From assembly GCA_039819785.1 (NCBI GenBank), contig JBCBRH010000010.1, positions 51,308 to 115,307 on the forward strand: a stretch of DNA of 64,000 bases, in the 5' to 3' direction. The translations under genes and the position numbers were made by a program. Source of the stretch: JBCBRD01 sp039819785 (GTDB lineage: Bacteria; Pseudomonadota; Alphaproteobacteria; Rhizobiales; Hyphomicrobiaceae). Below are positions 1-8,595 of the stretch, piece by piece. The first letter of the stretch is position 1, and the number at the start of each line of letters is the position of its first letter. Under the pieces are notes generated by a model, which was not told the origin of the DNA, ran no database searches, and was given only the letters and a program-made list of their open reading frames with translations.

Positions 1-896
1 CCATCAAAGTTTCCGGCGAATGCGCTGGCCAATCCGCGGGCTTCGTAGCCGACGCCGTTTTGCGGAGACAGCTCGATGACGCGGGTAAAATCAGCCACGG
101 CGGCCTTGGCATCGCCCGATGCCAGGTATCCCCTGCCGCGCAGCAGAAAGTGATCGGGCAATTGCGGATTAAACGCAATGGCGCGGGAGAGGTCTTCGAT
201 CGCATCGCCATAGTGGCCAACGGCCAGTTTGGCTTCGGCGCGGCTGCGATATCCGTCCGAGAAGCGTGCATTCGTTGTGACCGCACGCGAGAAGTCCCGG
301 ATGGCGGCATGGGGACGGCCTTCGGCCAGATGAGCCTTGCCGCGACCGGACAGGGGGGCGGCACTTGAAGGCAACAACCTGATGGCGCGTGTAAAGTCTG
401 TGACGGCCTGGTCCGCCTTCCCGAGCCGTATCAGTGCCCCGGCGCGGTTGTTGTAGGCCGCGGCATATCCTGGTGCGAGTGCGATGGCGCGGTTGAAATC
501 CTTGACGGCCTCTTCATCGAAGCCCAGCGCCATGAGCAGATTGCCGCGATTGTTATAGACGGCGGCATATTCGGGAAAGAGTTCAACGGCCTGATTGTAA
601 TCTTTGAGCGCTTCGCGCGTCTGACCAAGGCGAACGTAGGCGACGCCGCGATCGTTCAACAGGGTCGCGCGGCGATCGTTTGAAATCTCAGTATCGGCCA
701 GTGCCTGCGTGTAAAGCGCCACGGCCTTGGCTGGATCACCCTTGGTCAGGGCGTTGGCTGCATCCCGCGCCTTGAGTTGTGTGGCTGGTGAGGGCGCGGC
801 CAGTGCAGACCAAGAAACTCCAGTCGCGGCAATGGCGGTTGCCATGGCCAGCGTCACGGTTTTCGAGGCTGCAGTGCGACTCAAGACCTGTTTCAT
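1..896 (-). CDS. Exported TPR-repeat protein (3' end outside window)
   Basis: The reading frame opens at an ATG at 896 and stays open to the window edge, so 298 residues are visible and the C-terminus is missing. The N-terminus (MKQVLSRTAASKTV, then an Ala-rich stretch ending SWSALA) looks like a signal peptide. The rest is a run of about seven tetratricopeptide repeats of roughly 34 residues, each with the usual pattern of a small residue, Tyr and Asn-Arg-Gly (such as AAVYNNRGNLLMALGF) and a closing DFNRAIAL-type helix. TPR solenoids bind other proteins, and nothing here shows the partner. It lies 98 bp downstream of nnr on the same strand. The TPR assignment is sound; the specific role is unknown. 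Confidence 0.85.
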   Translation of the reverse strand, partial: MKQVLSRTAASKTVTLAMATAIAATGVSWSALAAPSPATQLKARDAANALTKGDPAKAVALYTQALADTEISNDRRATLLNDRGVAYVRLGQTREALKDYNQAVELFPEYAAVYNNRGNLLMALGFDEEAVKDFNRAIALAPGYAAAYNNRAGALIRLGKADQAVTDFTRAIRLLPSSAAPLSGRGKAHLAEGRPHAAIRDFSRAVTTNARFSDGYRSRAEAKLAVGHYGDAIEDLSRAIAFNPQLPDHFLLRGRGYLASGDAKAAVADFTRVIELSPQNGVGYEARGLASAFAGNFD

Positions 897-994
897 ATTC
901 GGGAGAAAAGCCTAGTGGTTCGCGAAACTCAAGCGAACTGGAGCGTAACGCAAGATTCTCAGCAAACTGTGACCAATGGAACGCCGCTTTGCTG

Positions 995-2557
995 TTATTT
1001 GAGCAAATCAGCGTAAACCGTCGGGATCATCCCGGGCAGGTCCTCCGATATCAAGCCGGGTCCGAATGCGTTGGCGCATTCCCCGTGCAGCCAGACCGCA
1101 TTTCGGGCGGCTATTACTGCCGATTGACCCTGTGCCAGGAGGCCCAGCACGAAGCCAGCCAGAACATCACCGGACCCAGCCGTTGCCAGCCAGGGTGGGG
1201 CATTGACGTTGACAAATGCGGCACCAGTTGAGACGCCGATGACGGTATCTGGCCCTTTGAGAATGATCACCGCCCCGCTTCGGTCGGCTGCCGCGCGCGC
1301 CCGTTCGAGCTTTGATCCCGTGATGTCGGGAAACAAGCGCTTGAACTCGCCTTCGTGCGGGGTCAGAACCACGCGGGGATTGCTCCCCACTTTCAACCGC
1401 CGCCGGCTGATAAGCTCCAACAATTCAGGAGGGTTTGCTTCAAAGCTCGTGAGCGCATCGGCATCAAGCACGACGGCGCAGTCGTGCCCGAGGATGGCTG
1501 CAACAATGGCTTTCGTCTCCGCACCAACACCAAACCCCGGCCCAATGAGCACGGCGTTTTTCCGGCGATCGGACAGGACTTCTCCAGCGCCTTCCGCGCC
1601 CTCAGCTGGAACAAGCATGACGGCTGTCAGATGAGCTGCATTCGTGTGAACGGCGTCCGGCGGACAAGCCACTGTGACAAGTCCAGCGCCGACGCGCAGA
1701 GCAGCACCAGCAGATAGGCGCGCTGCACCCGTCTGATGTAGAGGCCCCGAAAAGACGACCGCATGCCCAAAATCATATTTGTGCGACTGTATGGCTTTCA
1801 GGCGGTTCAAAATCGGCATGCAAACCAGCGTGTTGACGCTCGCCTCGGTTTTGACCGGGGTTCCGCTTTCCTGGTCAAAAACGCCATCGGGTATGCCTAT
1901 GTCGGCCAGGATCACCTCGCCACATAAATCACGACCTGGGTAAAGGACGTGGGCTGGCTTCCGGCGAAAGAATGTGACGGTCCGGGATGCGCGGATCACG
2001 TGATCGCCGACCACCGCTCCGGTTGTTCCATCAAGGCCGCTTGGAACGTCGACGGCCAGGATCGGGGGACATGAGTCACTCCAAACTTGGCGGCTGAACA
2101 ATTCCATGAGCGTATCGGGAAGAGCACGCGTCAGACCTGCACCGAACAGAGCATCGATAATGAGATCTGCTTTGCCCAGGTCTTCGCGAATGCTTGCGAT
2201 CTGCTCGGGTCCCGCGTTGACCAAGGTGTATTCAATAGTGCCCTTCGCCAACCAACGGGTGGCATTCTCGGCTGCGTCGCCCTTCAGTTTGCCCCGTTCG
2301 CCATAGAGGTAGACACTGACGCCGCATCCTCGCGACTGCAGGTGACGCGCCGCAACAAAGCCATCACCCCCGTTGTTGCCTGGCCCGCAGAGCACAACAA
2401 TGCGGGCGTTGGGTTCGGCCATCTTTTCGGCTTCATCGGCGACCGCGAGACCGGCGTTCTCCATTAGCGTCAGACTGGGCACGCCCATCTCAACCGCCAA
2501 CTGATCAGCCGTCGCCATTTGGTGGGTTGTCAGCAGTTCATGCATCTTTTTGTCCAC
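995..2557 (-). CDS. nnr: Bifunctional NAD(P)H-hydrate epimerase / ADP-dependent dehydratase
   Basis: This 520-residue protein fuses the two NAD(P)H-repair activities. The N-terminal YjeF_N domain (about 1-215), which interconverts R and S forms of hydrated NAD(P)H, carries GPGNNGGDGF at 58-67. The C-terminal ribokinase-like domain (about 230-515), which dehydrates the S form using ADP, carries GPGFGVG, the LTPHEGEF segment and GSGDVLAG at 461-468. Length and domain order match the bacterial fused enzyme. It is transcribed away from glnB with a 390 bp gap, an arrangement common in Rhizobiales. Annotated relatives often appear simply as YjeF or Nnr. The role is metabolite repair in the cytoplasm. 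Confidence 0.95.
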   Translation of the reverse strand: MDKKMHELLTTHQMATADQLAVEMGVPSLTLMENAGLAVADEAEKMAEPNARIVVLCGPGNNGGDGFVAARHLQSRGCGVSVYLYGERGKLKGDAAENATRWLAKGTIEYTLVNAGPEQIASIREDLGKADLIIDALFGAGLTRALPDTLMELFSRQVWSDSCPPILAVDVPSGLDGTTGAVVGDHVIRASRTVTFFRRKPAHVLYPGRDLCGEVILADIGIPDGVFDQESGTPVKTEASVNTLVCMPILNRLKAIQSHKYDFGHAVVFSGPLHQTGAARLSAGAALRVGAGLVTVACPPDAVHTNAAHLTAVMLVPAEGAEGAGEVLSDRRKNAVLIGPGFGVGAETKAIVAAILGHDCAVVLDADALTSFEANPPELLELISRRRLKVGSNPRVVLTPHEGEFKRLFPDITGSKLERARAAADRSGAVIILKGPDTVIGVSTGAAFVNVNAPPWLATAGSGDVLAGFVLGLLAQGQSAVIAARNAVWLHGECANAFGPGLISEDLPGMIPTVYADLLK

Positions 2558-2747
2558 TGGGCTGCCCGCCTGCCCCGATCTCGCCAGTATACGCCAAAAT
2601 CATACGCAAAAATTCTCTCTTGCGGGTCAGGGCCCAACCTCAGCGGTTCGGGCAAGATTGCGATGGCAAAGGCTCAAGAACTTGCTTATGACGTAGGCAC
2701 GAACTGCCGAAAATTGACCGTCCCCACCGCCTGTCCAACCTCGTGTT

Positions 2748-2782
2748 GCCCGCTGATTGATCGTATCGCCTGTTCAGCGGGC
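2748..2782. other. Inverted repeat upstream of glnB
   Basis: GCCCGCTGA at 2748-2756 is repeated as its exact reverse complement TCAGCGGGC at 2774-2782, with 17 bases between. It sits about 90 bp upstream of the sigma-54 promoter, in the zone where an NtrC enhancer would be expected, but the half-sites do not match the NtrC consensus. It could be an operator or a stem-loop. Confidence 0.4.
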
Positions 2783-2867
2783 GGATTTTCGGTTGGAATG
2801 TGCTCGCCAACGTGGCACACGAACGCCAAGCCGTTGAATCGGAACAACATTCGATTCCGTTTACCAA

Positions 2868-2884
2868 TTGGCATGGCGCATGCT
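2868..2884 (+). promoter_or_regulatory. Sigma-54 (RpoN) promoter of glnBA
   Basis: The sequence TTGGCATGGCGCATGCT matches the RpoN consensus TTGGCACG-N4-TTGCW at all but two defined positions. The essential GG (2870-2871) and GC (2882-2883) have the required spacing. It ends 63 bp before the glnB start codon. NtrC-activated RpoN transcription of glnBA is established in proteobacteria, so location and sequence agree. Confidence 0.8.
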
Positions 2885-2947
2885 TAATTTCAGTGCGATT
2901 TGGGAGACTTCGAAACCCAAACGACGACCCGGAGGATACAAAACCAC

Positions 2948-3286
2948 ATGAAGAAAATTGAAGCCATCATTAAGCCGTTCAAGCTCGATGAGGTGAAGGA
3001 GGCGCTGCAGGAAATCGGCCTTCAAGGTATTACCGTGATTGAAGCCAAGGGGTTTGGTCGTCAAAAAGGCCATACGGAACTGTACCGCGGCGCTGAATAT
3101 GTTGTTGATTTCCTCCCTAAGGTGAAAGTTGAAGTCGTCCTTGGTGACGAACTGCTCGACAAAGCCGTCGAGGCCATTCAAAAAGCGGCCAAGACGGGCC
3201 GTATTGGTGATGGCAAGATCTTCATCACTCAAGTCGAAGAAGCCATTCGGATTCGCACAGGCGAAACCGGCGCGGAAGCGATCTGA
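2948..3286 (+). CDS. glnB: Nitrogen regulatory protein PII
   Basis: This is a 112-residue PII signalling protein, the normal family length. The start is taken at 2948 because MKKIEAIIKPFKLDEVKEAL is the canonical PII N-terminus and GGAGG (2932-2936) precedes it; the frame extends upstream, but that stretch does not look like PII. The T-loop holds the uridylylation Tyr51 in RGAEYVVDF, followed by the GDGKIFITQVEEAIRIRTGE C-terminal segment that binds ATP and 2-oxoglutarate. PII senses carbon and nitrogen status and controls glutamine synthetase adenylylation and NtrB. It lies 163 bp upstream of glnA on the same strand, behind the RpoN promoter. Confidence 0.97.
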   Translation: MKKIEAIIKPFKLDEVKEALQEIGLQGITVIEAKGFGRQKGHTELYRGAEYVVDFLPKVKVEVVLGDELLDKAVEAIQKAAKTGRIGDGKIFITQVEEAIRIRTGETGAEAI

Positions 3287-3449
3287 CTCCCCGTCCCATT
3301 AAGACCGCCGCTGTCCTGAGCTTTTTAGCTTGGGACTGGCATATGCACGACCAGCCTACGTCAAGTCGGCCGCTCAAGTGCCGGCAGTTCAATCACCGCA
3401 AATGTCGACGACAAAACGTTCGTCGCGTGCTCGCAATAGGGAGCTATTC

Positions 3450-4859
3450 ATGAAGACCGCTAGCGATGTGATCCAAATGATCAAGGACAAGGACGTCAAA
3501 TTCGTTGACTTCCGGTTCTCCGATACACGCGGAAAAATGCAGCATGTCACGGCAGACGTGTCGTGCGTTGACGAAGACCTGCTGGCTGAAGGTTATGCGT
3601 TCGATGGATCGTCCATCGCTGGCTGGAAGGGCATTGAAGCTTCCGACATGCTTCTGGCAGCCGATATGGCATCAGCCCATATCGATCCGTTCTTTGCTCA
3701 GACAACGCTTGCGCTTTTTTGTGATGTGAAAGAGCCGTCAACCGGTCAGGCGTATGATCGTGATCCGCGTTCCATTGCAGGTAAGGCGGAAGCCTACATG
3801 AAAACGCTGGGGATTGGGGACTCGGTTTATTTCGGTCCGGAAGCCGAGTTCTTCCTTTTTGATGACGTTCGTTTTACGTCAGACCCTTACAACACCGGGT
3901 TCAGGCTGGATTCAACGGAGCTTCCGTCGAATTCTGGCACCGAATACGAAATGGGCAACCTGGCCCACCGCCCGCGGACCAAAGGCGGCTATTTCCCCGT
4001 CCCGCCGATCGACAGCGGGCAGGACATCCGCTCTGAAATGCTCTCTGTTATGGCGGAAATGGGCGTGGCGGTTGAAAAACACCACCATGAGGTTGCATCG
4101 GCCCAACACGAATTGGGCATGAAATTCGCCCCCATCATCACAATCGCCGACCATCTGCAGATCTACAAATATGCGATCCACAACGTCGCCCAAGCCTATG
4201 GGAAGACGGCGACGTTCATGCCCAAGCCTGTGTTCGGGGACAACGGATCTGGCATGCACGTTCACCAGTCGATCTGGAAAGACGGTCAGCCTCAGTTCGC
4301 AGGCGATAAGTATGCCGACCTGTCGGATATGTGCCTGAACTACATTGGTGGGATTCTCAAGCACGCCATGGCGATCAACGCGTTCACGAACGCTTCGACC
4401 AACTCATACAAGCGGCTTGTGCCGGGTTACGAAGCCCCAGTCCTCCTGGCTTACTCCGCGCGCAATAGGTCAGCGTCGTGCCGTATTCCTTACACGACGA
4501 GCCCGAAAGCCAAGCGTGTTGAAGTGCGGTTCCCGGACCCAACGGCGAACCCCTACCTCGCCTTTACGGCACTGCTGATGGCAGGCCTCGATGGCATTCA
4601 GAACAAGATCGACCCGGGTTCTGCCATGGACAAGAACCTCTATGATCTGCCAGCTGAAGAGCTGGCCGGCATTCCAACGGTCGCCGGATCACTGCGCGAA
4701 GCGCTCGAAAGCCTGGATGCGGACCGCGAGTTCTTGAAGATGGGCGGTGTGATGAGCGATGACATGATCGACGCCTACATCGAACTCAAGATGGAAGAAA
4801 ACATGCGGTACGAAATGACGCCGCACCCCGTCGAGTTCGATATGTATTATTCGGTCTGA
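3450..4859 (+). CDS. glnA: Glutamine synthetase, type I
   Basis: This enzyme condenses glutamate, ammonia and ATP to glutamine and is the entry point of nitrogen assimilation. Starting at 3450 (AGGGAG just upstream) gives 469 residues, the exact usual length of class I bacterial enzymes. Visible signatures are the beta-grasp N-domain, FDGSSIAGWKGIEASDM, the metal-site PEAEFFLFD, the glycine/ammonia site segment NGSGMHVHQSIW, RRLVPGYEAPV-type active-site sequence (KRLVPGYEAPVLLAYSARNRSA) and the adenylylation site NLYDLPAEE with Tyr398. The adenylylation Tyr indicates control by GlnE as well as by PII. It is followed directly by a strong terminator, so glnB-glnA form a closed unit. Confidence 0.98.
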   Translation: MKTASDVIQMIKDKDVKFVDFRFSDTRGKMQHVTADVSCVDEDLLAEGYAFDGSSIAGWKGIEASDMLLAADMASAHIDPFFAQTTLALFCDVKEPSTGQAYDRDPRSIAGKAEAYMKTLGIGDSVYFGPEAEFFLFDDVRFTSDPYNTGFRLDSTELPSNSGTEYEMGNLAHRPRTKGGYFPVPPIDSGQDIRSEMLSVMAEMGVAVEKHHHEVASAQHELGMKFAPIITIADHLQIYKYAIHNVAQAYGKTATFMPKPVFGDNGSGMHVHQSIWKDGQPQFAGDKYADLSDMCLNYIGGILKHAMAINAFTNASTNSYKRLVPGYEAPVLLAYSARNRSASCRIPYTTSPKAKRVEVRFPDPTANPYLAFTALLMAGLDGIQNKIDPGSAMDKNLYDLPAEELAGIPTVAGSLREALESLDADREFLKMGGVMSDDMIDAYIELKMEENMRYEMTPHPVEFDMYYSV

Positions 4860-4888
4860 CGCGCCGCGAACTGCGCGACACTTGAGAA

Positions 4889-4922
4889 CAAAAGCCCGGC
4901 GGTTTCCGTCGGGCTTTTTTTT
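4889..4922 (+). terminator. Rho-independent terminator of glnBA
   Basis: AAAGCCCGGCGG, a TTT loop and CCGTCGGGCTTT form a 12-bp stem followed by a run of T, starting 30 bp after the glnA stop. Confidence 0.95.
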
Positions 4923-4953
4923 ATACCGCCGGCCCTGCGTCTTCGCGATCGGT

Positions 4954-5262
4954 TCAGTAGTAGATCAGGATCGCAATGAAGATGCCCGCCAGGATGATCT
5001 GACCAAACAGCCCTTGGTGCCGTCCGAACCAGTTCGCAATGCGCTGCGGGATTTGCGTCCACGGAACGCTGAGAACCTGACCGATAATGACACCGACGGC
5101 ACCACCTAGGACCAGTGAGCGTGCGTCCATGTCAAAGGCCAGGACCGATCCCAGTTCGGCTGCGGGTGCAGTTCCAAATGGCACCAGCGTCCCATCAAAA
5201 ACCAGGATCGCGATCGCGGCGCTGATGGAAACCAAAAATAGGAAAGTGAATGTGCGCGCCAT
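4954..5262 (-). CDS. Small hypothetical membrane protein
   Basis: This 102-residue protein has an N-terminal hydrophobic segment (about residues 5-24, FTFLFLVSISAAIAILVF), a central glycine-rich hydrophobic segment (about 49-66, LVLGGAVGVIIGQVLSV) and a C-terminal hydrophobic tail (about 86-101, GQIILAGIFIAILIYY). It is therefore probably a three-pass inner-membrane protein or carries a signal anchor plus two helices. GGGGAGGAAAG lies just upstream of the ATG, supporting translation. It converges on glnA and could use the glnA terminator hairpin on the opposite strand. I do not recognise the family and assign no function. Confidence 0.75.
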   Translation of the reverse strand: MARTFTFLFLVSISAAIAILVFDGTLVPFGTAPAAELGSVLAFDMDARSLVLGGAVGVIIGQVLSVPWTQIPQRIANWFGRHQGLFGQIILAGIFIAILIYY

Positions 5263-6193
5263 CGCCTGCTTTCCTCCCCGTCAGCTTTCGGTGCACTTCG
5301 AAGACCCATTCGCGTTACGCGAGGGACGTCCCGCTAACTATTGGGAAACGCAGTCAATATCACGTTAAGACCCTGCAGATTTCGAGACCAAGCCGCAGGC
5401 GACCGGCATTCAACAGCGTGCTGAGTTATCGCGATGCATAAGCATTTTTGTCGCACTGCAGCGACGAATGTGAATTGACAGAAACATCTGTTGGGAGCAG
5501 TCTACATGTATTCAGAAGCGGAGGTTTAAGAAAATGTCTCCACCTAACTGAAGATCCTGCACATTTTGCTCAAGTGCGATAAGCGCTGATGATTATGTGC
5601 AAAATAGACAATGTGAAACGACTAACGCTTTACTTTAGATATACTTGGTGCGCGCTGTCTGGTGCCTGGATTAACCAGTGCATGGCGCAGATGGAGATGT
5701 GCAGCCTCAACCAAGCATCGTTCGCCAACGTGTCGAAGAGTAAAGTGAGAACCCAAGACCCAGGAAGGGGCAAACAGGAAGCGAATTGGCCAAATTCCAA
5801 TGCAAGGTCGGTCCCTTGTGGTCCAATCAACCTTCAGCCGGAATAGTTGCCACGCTCGTCAAATCAGAACGCCCCTTCAAGTCTTGATACAGGCCCGATC
5901 AGCATTTTGCTGGCCGGGTCTGTTTGCGTTGAGGAGCCAGCCACTCTTCGATTATCGATCGTCCGGCCTGGCACGGATGGTGTTGCAGGGCCGAACACCT
6001 TTGAGTCCAGGAAGGGGCATTCCGCTCATGTCTGATCGGCGTCGGGTAACATTTGTCCGCCCACCGGGTATCAACAGCACAGTGATTGAAGGACTGACAT
6101 TTCATTCTGCCTCTGTCCCTGTCCGTAGTCCCTATCGCTCGACGTGGGGGCTAGCCTTTGCCCCGCGGCCGCACCCACGCTATGCGCCTGTTG
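5263..6193. other. Gene-poor interval with a strong hairpin
   Basis: No reading frame here has a convincing ribosome binding site or protein-like sequence. A hairpin at 5889-5923 has 15-base arms with 12 Watson-Crick pairs, two wobbles and one mismatch around an ATTTT loop, but no following T run. The 13-mer CCAGGAAGGGGCA occurs twice (5760-5772 and 6007-6019). The stretch 5450-5760 looks richer in A+T than its neighbours. It may hold a small RNA or gene remnants. Confidence 0.4.
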
Positions 6194-6562
6194 CTACCGC
6201 ATGATCCGGTATGCGGAAATGAGCATGCCACTGACCAGCGCCAAAGGGATGACCCAGCCGGGCTTACCCAGCATCAATAGCGCTATCAGAGCCGACATTA
6301 CGAAAACTGACAAACCGGCGACACGAACCTCGACCCGGTCGTCCATCACGCATTCAAGGGCCCAGCCAAATACCGGGACCTTAAAGACCAGTGGCATCCA
6401 AGTTGACGGATCTGATGGACTGACCGATTGCCCGCTGTCCTGCGTTGGCTTCCATGAAACCGGAGCTGCTAGAACTTCATCATGAGCAAGCGGTCTATCA
6501 CTGTTTGAGATCACAGCCGCAGTGGACGTTTCAGTTGACGTGTCTTTTGTGCTCGTATCCAT
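6194..6562 (-). CDS. Small hypothetical membrane protein, Ser/Thr-rich N-terminus
   Basis: This 122-residue protein begins with a hydrophilic Ser/Thr-rich stretch (MDTSTKDTSTETSTAAVISN) and ends with two hydrophobic segments (about residues 81-97, VAGLSVFVMSALIALLML, and 102-117, GWVIPLALVSGMLISAY). The layout suggests a long cytoplasmic tail and a two-helix C-terminal hairpin in the inner membrane. GAGGAGACG sits 8 bases before the ATG, a strong binding site that makes a real gene likely. It follows the HisC-like gene on the same strand after 68 bp. I do not recognise the family. Confidence 0.75.
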   Translation of the reverse strand: MDTSTKDTSTETSTAAVISNSDRPLAHDEVLAAPVSWKPTQDSGQSVSPSDPSTWMPLVFKVPVFGWALECVMDDRVEVRVAGLSVFVMSALIALLMLGKPGWVIPLALVSGMLISAYRIMR

Positions 6563-6630
6563 TTGGACGTCTCCTCAAGCCTTTTTTCGGCGTGCACTCG
6601 TTTCGGTGGTGCGTGGTTTAATTTTCACGT

Positions 6631-7752
6631 TTAAGCGGCATTTTTGCCTGCTGATTTGATCCAGGCCTCCTCAAAGATATCCAGAGCGGGGGCGTCACCG
6701 GCGGTCACCCGAATGAACCGCTGCAACTTCTCGACCGAGGGGCGGCGAACAAAAATCCCGGCCTCGGTTAGGCTGGACATCATGTCTTGTGCCCGTTCGG
6801 CCTCGCGGCAATCGATTGTCATGAAATTGGTGGCTGAGGGCAGCGTTTCAAAGCCGGTTTCCATCGCCACCTGTTCAATACGATTTCGCGCTTTGGCGAT
6901 CTCGTTCACCGTTTCGATGAGATACGCCTGATCGCCGATCGCCGCGCGTGCGCCCACCTGGCCGAGAAGGTTGACGCCGTAGTGGTTCCGCACTTTTTCA
7001 AATTGGGCAATCAGATCGGGATGGCCGATGGCGAAACCGACACGAATGCCAGCCAGGCCGTAGGCTTTCGAAAAGGTCCGAAACCGGAGGACATTGGGAT
7101 GCTGGATGCTCAGCGGTGGAATGGCATCGGGCGGTGCGGTGTCGGCATAAGCTTCATCCAGCAACAGGAGCGTGGTTTCAGGCACGCTTTCGACCAGGGC
7201 GCCGATTTCAGTGTGGCGCCAGAATGTCCCAAGAGGATTGTTCGGATTGGAAATGTATAGCAGCCGGGCCGCCTTTGACCGTGCCGTGTCGAGCAGACCA
7301 TCGAGGTCTTCGCGAAGATCCTTAAAAGGCACCTTGGCGACGGTGGCCTGATGAATATTGGCGTGGAATTCGACTGTGGGATACGCACCATCCGACATCA
7401 CGAGTGTCCGGCCAGGCTCCAGCGTGAGCTTGCATGTATCGCCGAGCAACCCATCGATCCCTTCGCCGACGACGATGGCTTCCATGGGCAAATCCAGGTG
7501 ATCTGCAATAGCCACTCTCAACTCATGGTTGGTCGGGTCGGCATACTTCCAGGTTTCGCCAGCGGCAGCCTGCATGGCAGCGATTGCTTTTGGAGACGGG
7601 CCAAAGCCGCTTTCGTTGGCGCCCAGCCTCGCAACAATTTCGTGACCACTGGCGCGCATCTTCGCCTCTGGCCCGACGAACGGGACCTTAAGCGCGCGTT
7701 CCGCGATCACTTGCTTCAAGAAAGGCAGGTTTGTTTTTGAAGGGTTGCTCAC
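6631..7752 (-). CDS. Pyridoxal-phosphate aminotransferase, HisC-like
   Basis: This fold-type I aminotransferase has about 373 residues. The GTG at 7752 is preferred because AAGGA lies 6 bases upstream; a TTG at 7755 is the alternative. Signatures in order are RLGANESGFGPSP (substrate N-terminal arm), SNPNNPLG (about 168-175), LLLLDEAYAD with the cofactor-binding Asp, and RTFSKAYGLAGIRVG with the Schiff-base Lys at about 229. This is the histidinol-phosphate aminotransferase pattern. No other his gene is adjacent (hisI is 47 kb away), and many alphaproteobacteria carry several HisC-like paralogues acting on aromatic amino acids or cobalamin precursors, so the exact substrate is uncertain. Confidence 0.88.
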   Translation of the reverse strand: MSNPSKTNLPFLKQVIAERALKVPFVGPEAKMRASGHEIVARLGANESGFGPSPKAIAAMQAAAGETWKYADPTNHELRVAIADHLDLPMEAIVVGEGIDGLLGDTCKLTLEPGRTLVMSDGAYPTVEFHANIHQATVAKVPFKDLREDLDGLLDTARSKAARLLYISNPNNPLGTFWRHTEIGALVESVPETTLLLLDEAYADTAPPDAIPPLSIQHPNVLRFRTFSKAYGLAGIRVGFAIGHPDLIAQFEKVRNHYGVNLLGQVGARAAIGDQAYLIETVNEIAKARNRIEQVAMETGFETLPSATNFMTIDCREAERAQDMMSSLTEAGIFVRRPSVEKLQRFIRVTAGDAPALDIFEEAWIKSAGKNAA

Positions 7753-7951
7753 CAACGGTCCTTTCGGTCACTCCTCATGCTAGAGCCTTTTCGACTTTAG
7801 TGGAACTCATTCTATTTCAGGTTACGGTCGTTAACCGTCTGAAGGAACGGCAAACAGTTGCACCGGGCGGGCGAGCCGCAAACGTGCGCGCTGCTGCCCA
7901 CCGAGGGCGGAGTGCTTGAGGTTTCAGGTGCATTGAGACGGACGTGGCGGA

Positions 7952-8389
7952 TCAGAGCAGACCCAGTTCCGCCAACTCACGTTGCATGGCAGGGGGGAGG
8001 CGTTCGGCCCCGTCCTGTAGACCGGCCAGGTCCGGCGGAGCATCCTCCGGCTTGAGATAGCGCCAGCCTTGAAATGGTCTGCGCGCCTTACCTTTTACAA
8101 CCACGAGTTCGGGGTCCAGCACGAACAGGCAGCACGGCGACCCGTTTTCTTTCTGGCCATCTTCAAAGCCGATCAGCCGCTGTCGTACCTGGATGATCCC
8201 CTTGATCACCCAATACAGCGAACCGCCGGCTAAAACCTCATCCTGGCGTCGCGGTGTCTGGAATGTTGTGTGGACCAGTTCCGCCTTGCCGGTTGCACGC
8301 TGACTAGCCGCCAGACACCTGTTTTGCCAGCGTACCAGATCATCGATCGTTTCCGCGCCGACTGCGAGTTTGACGATGTTCAGCGCCAT
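7952..8389 (-). CDS. DUF1489 family protein
   Basis: This 145-residue soluble protein matches my memory of the alphaproteobacterial DUF1489 family: an opening MALNIVKLAVGAE, a central TTFQTPRRQDEVLAGGSLYWVIKG and a late CCLFVLDPELVVVKGKARRPFQGWRYL segment. The family is widespread in Rhizobiales and has no established biochemical role that I know of. No membrane segments or signal peptide are visible. It stands alone, with about 200 bp on either side that I cannot assign. Confidence 0.85.
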   Translation of the reverse strand: MALNIVKLAVGAETIDDLVRWQNRCLAASQRATGKAELVHTTFQTPRRQDEVLAGGSLYWVIKGIIQVRQRLIGFEDGQKENGSPCCLFVLDPELVVVKGKARRPFQGWRYLKPEDAPPDLAGLQDGAERLPPAMQRELAELGLL

Positions 8390-8595
8390 CTCTTCAATCC
8401 CATGTTCCAGCCTTGTTGAAGCAGCATGTGAAAGGTTGGCTGCACGGTTATGAACCCGTGCTACGTGCTTGAGCCCATGTCAGGCAAGCTCAAGCGGCCC
8501 TCATCCACATCTCAACGCGAACATTCACTGCGCGGATGACACGCACTGTGACCGTTCAGCCAGCGTTCCTAGGGGTGGGCGTGTGGTCAGCCCGC

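Noticed and set aside
2820..2870. NtrC binding site upstream of glnB
   Set aside because: A TGTGC-N11-GCACA arrangement exists near 2800-2820, but its half-site order is the reverse of the NtrC consensus.
5589..5846. 85-residue plus-strand frame in the gene-poor interval
   Set aside because: No ribosome binding site, no hydrophobic pattern and no family resemblance.
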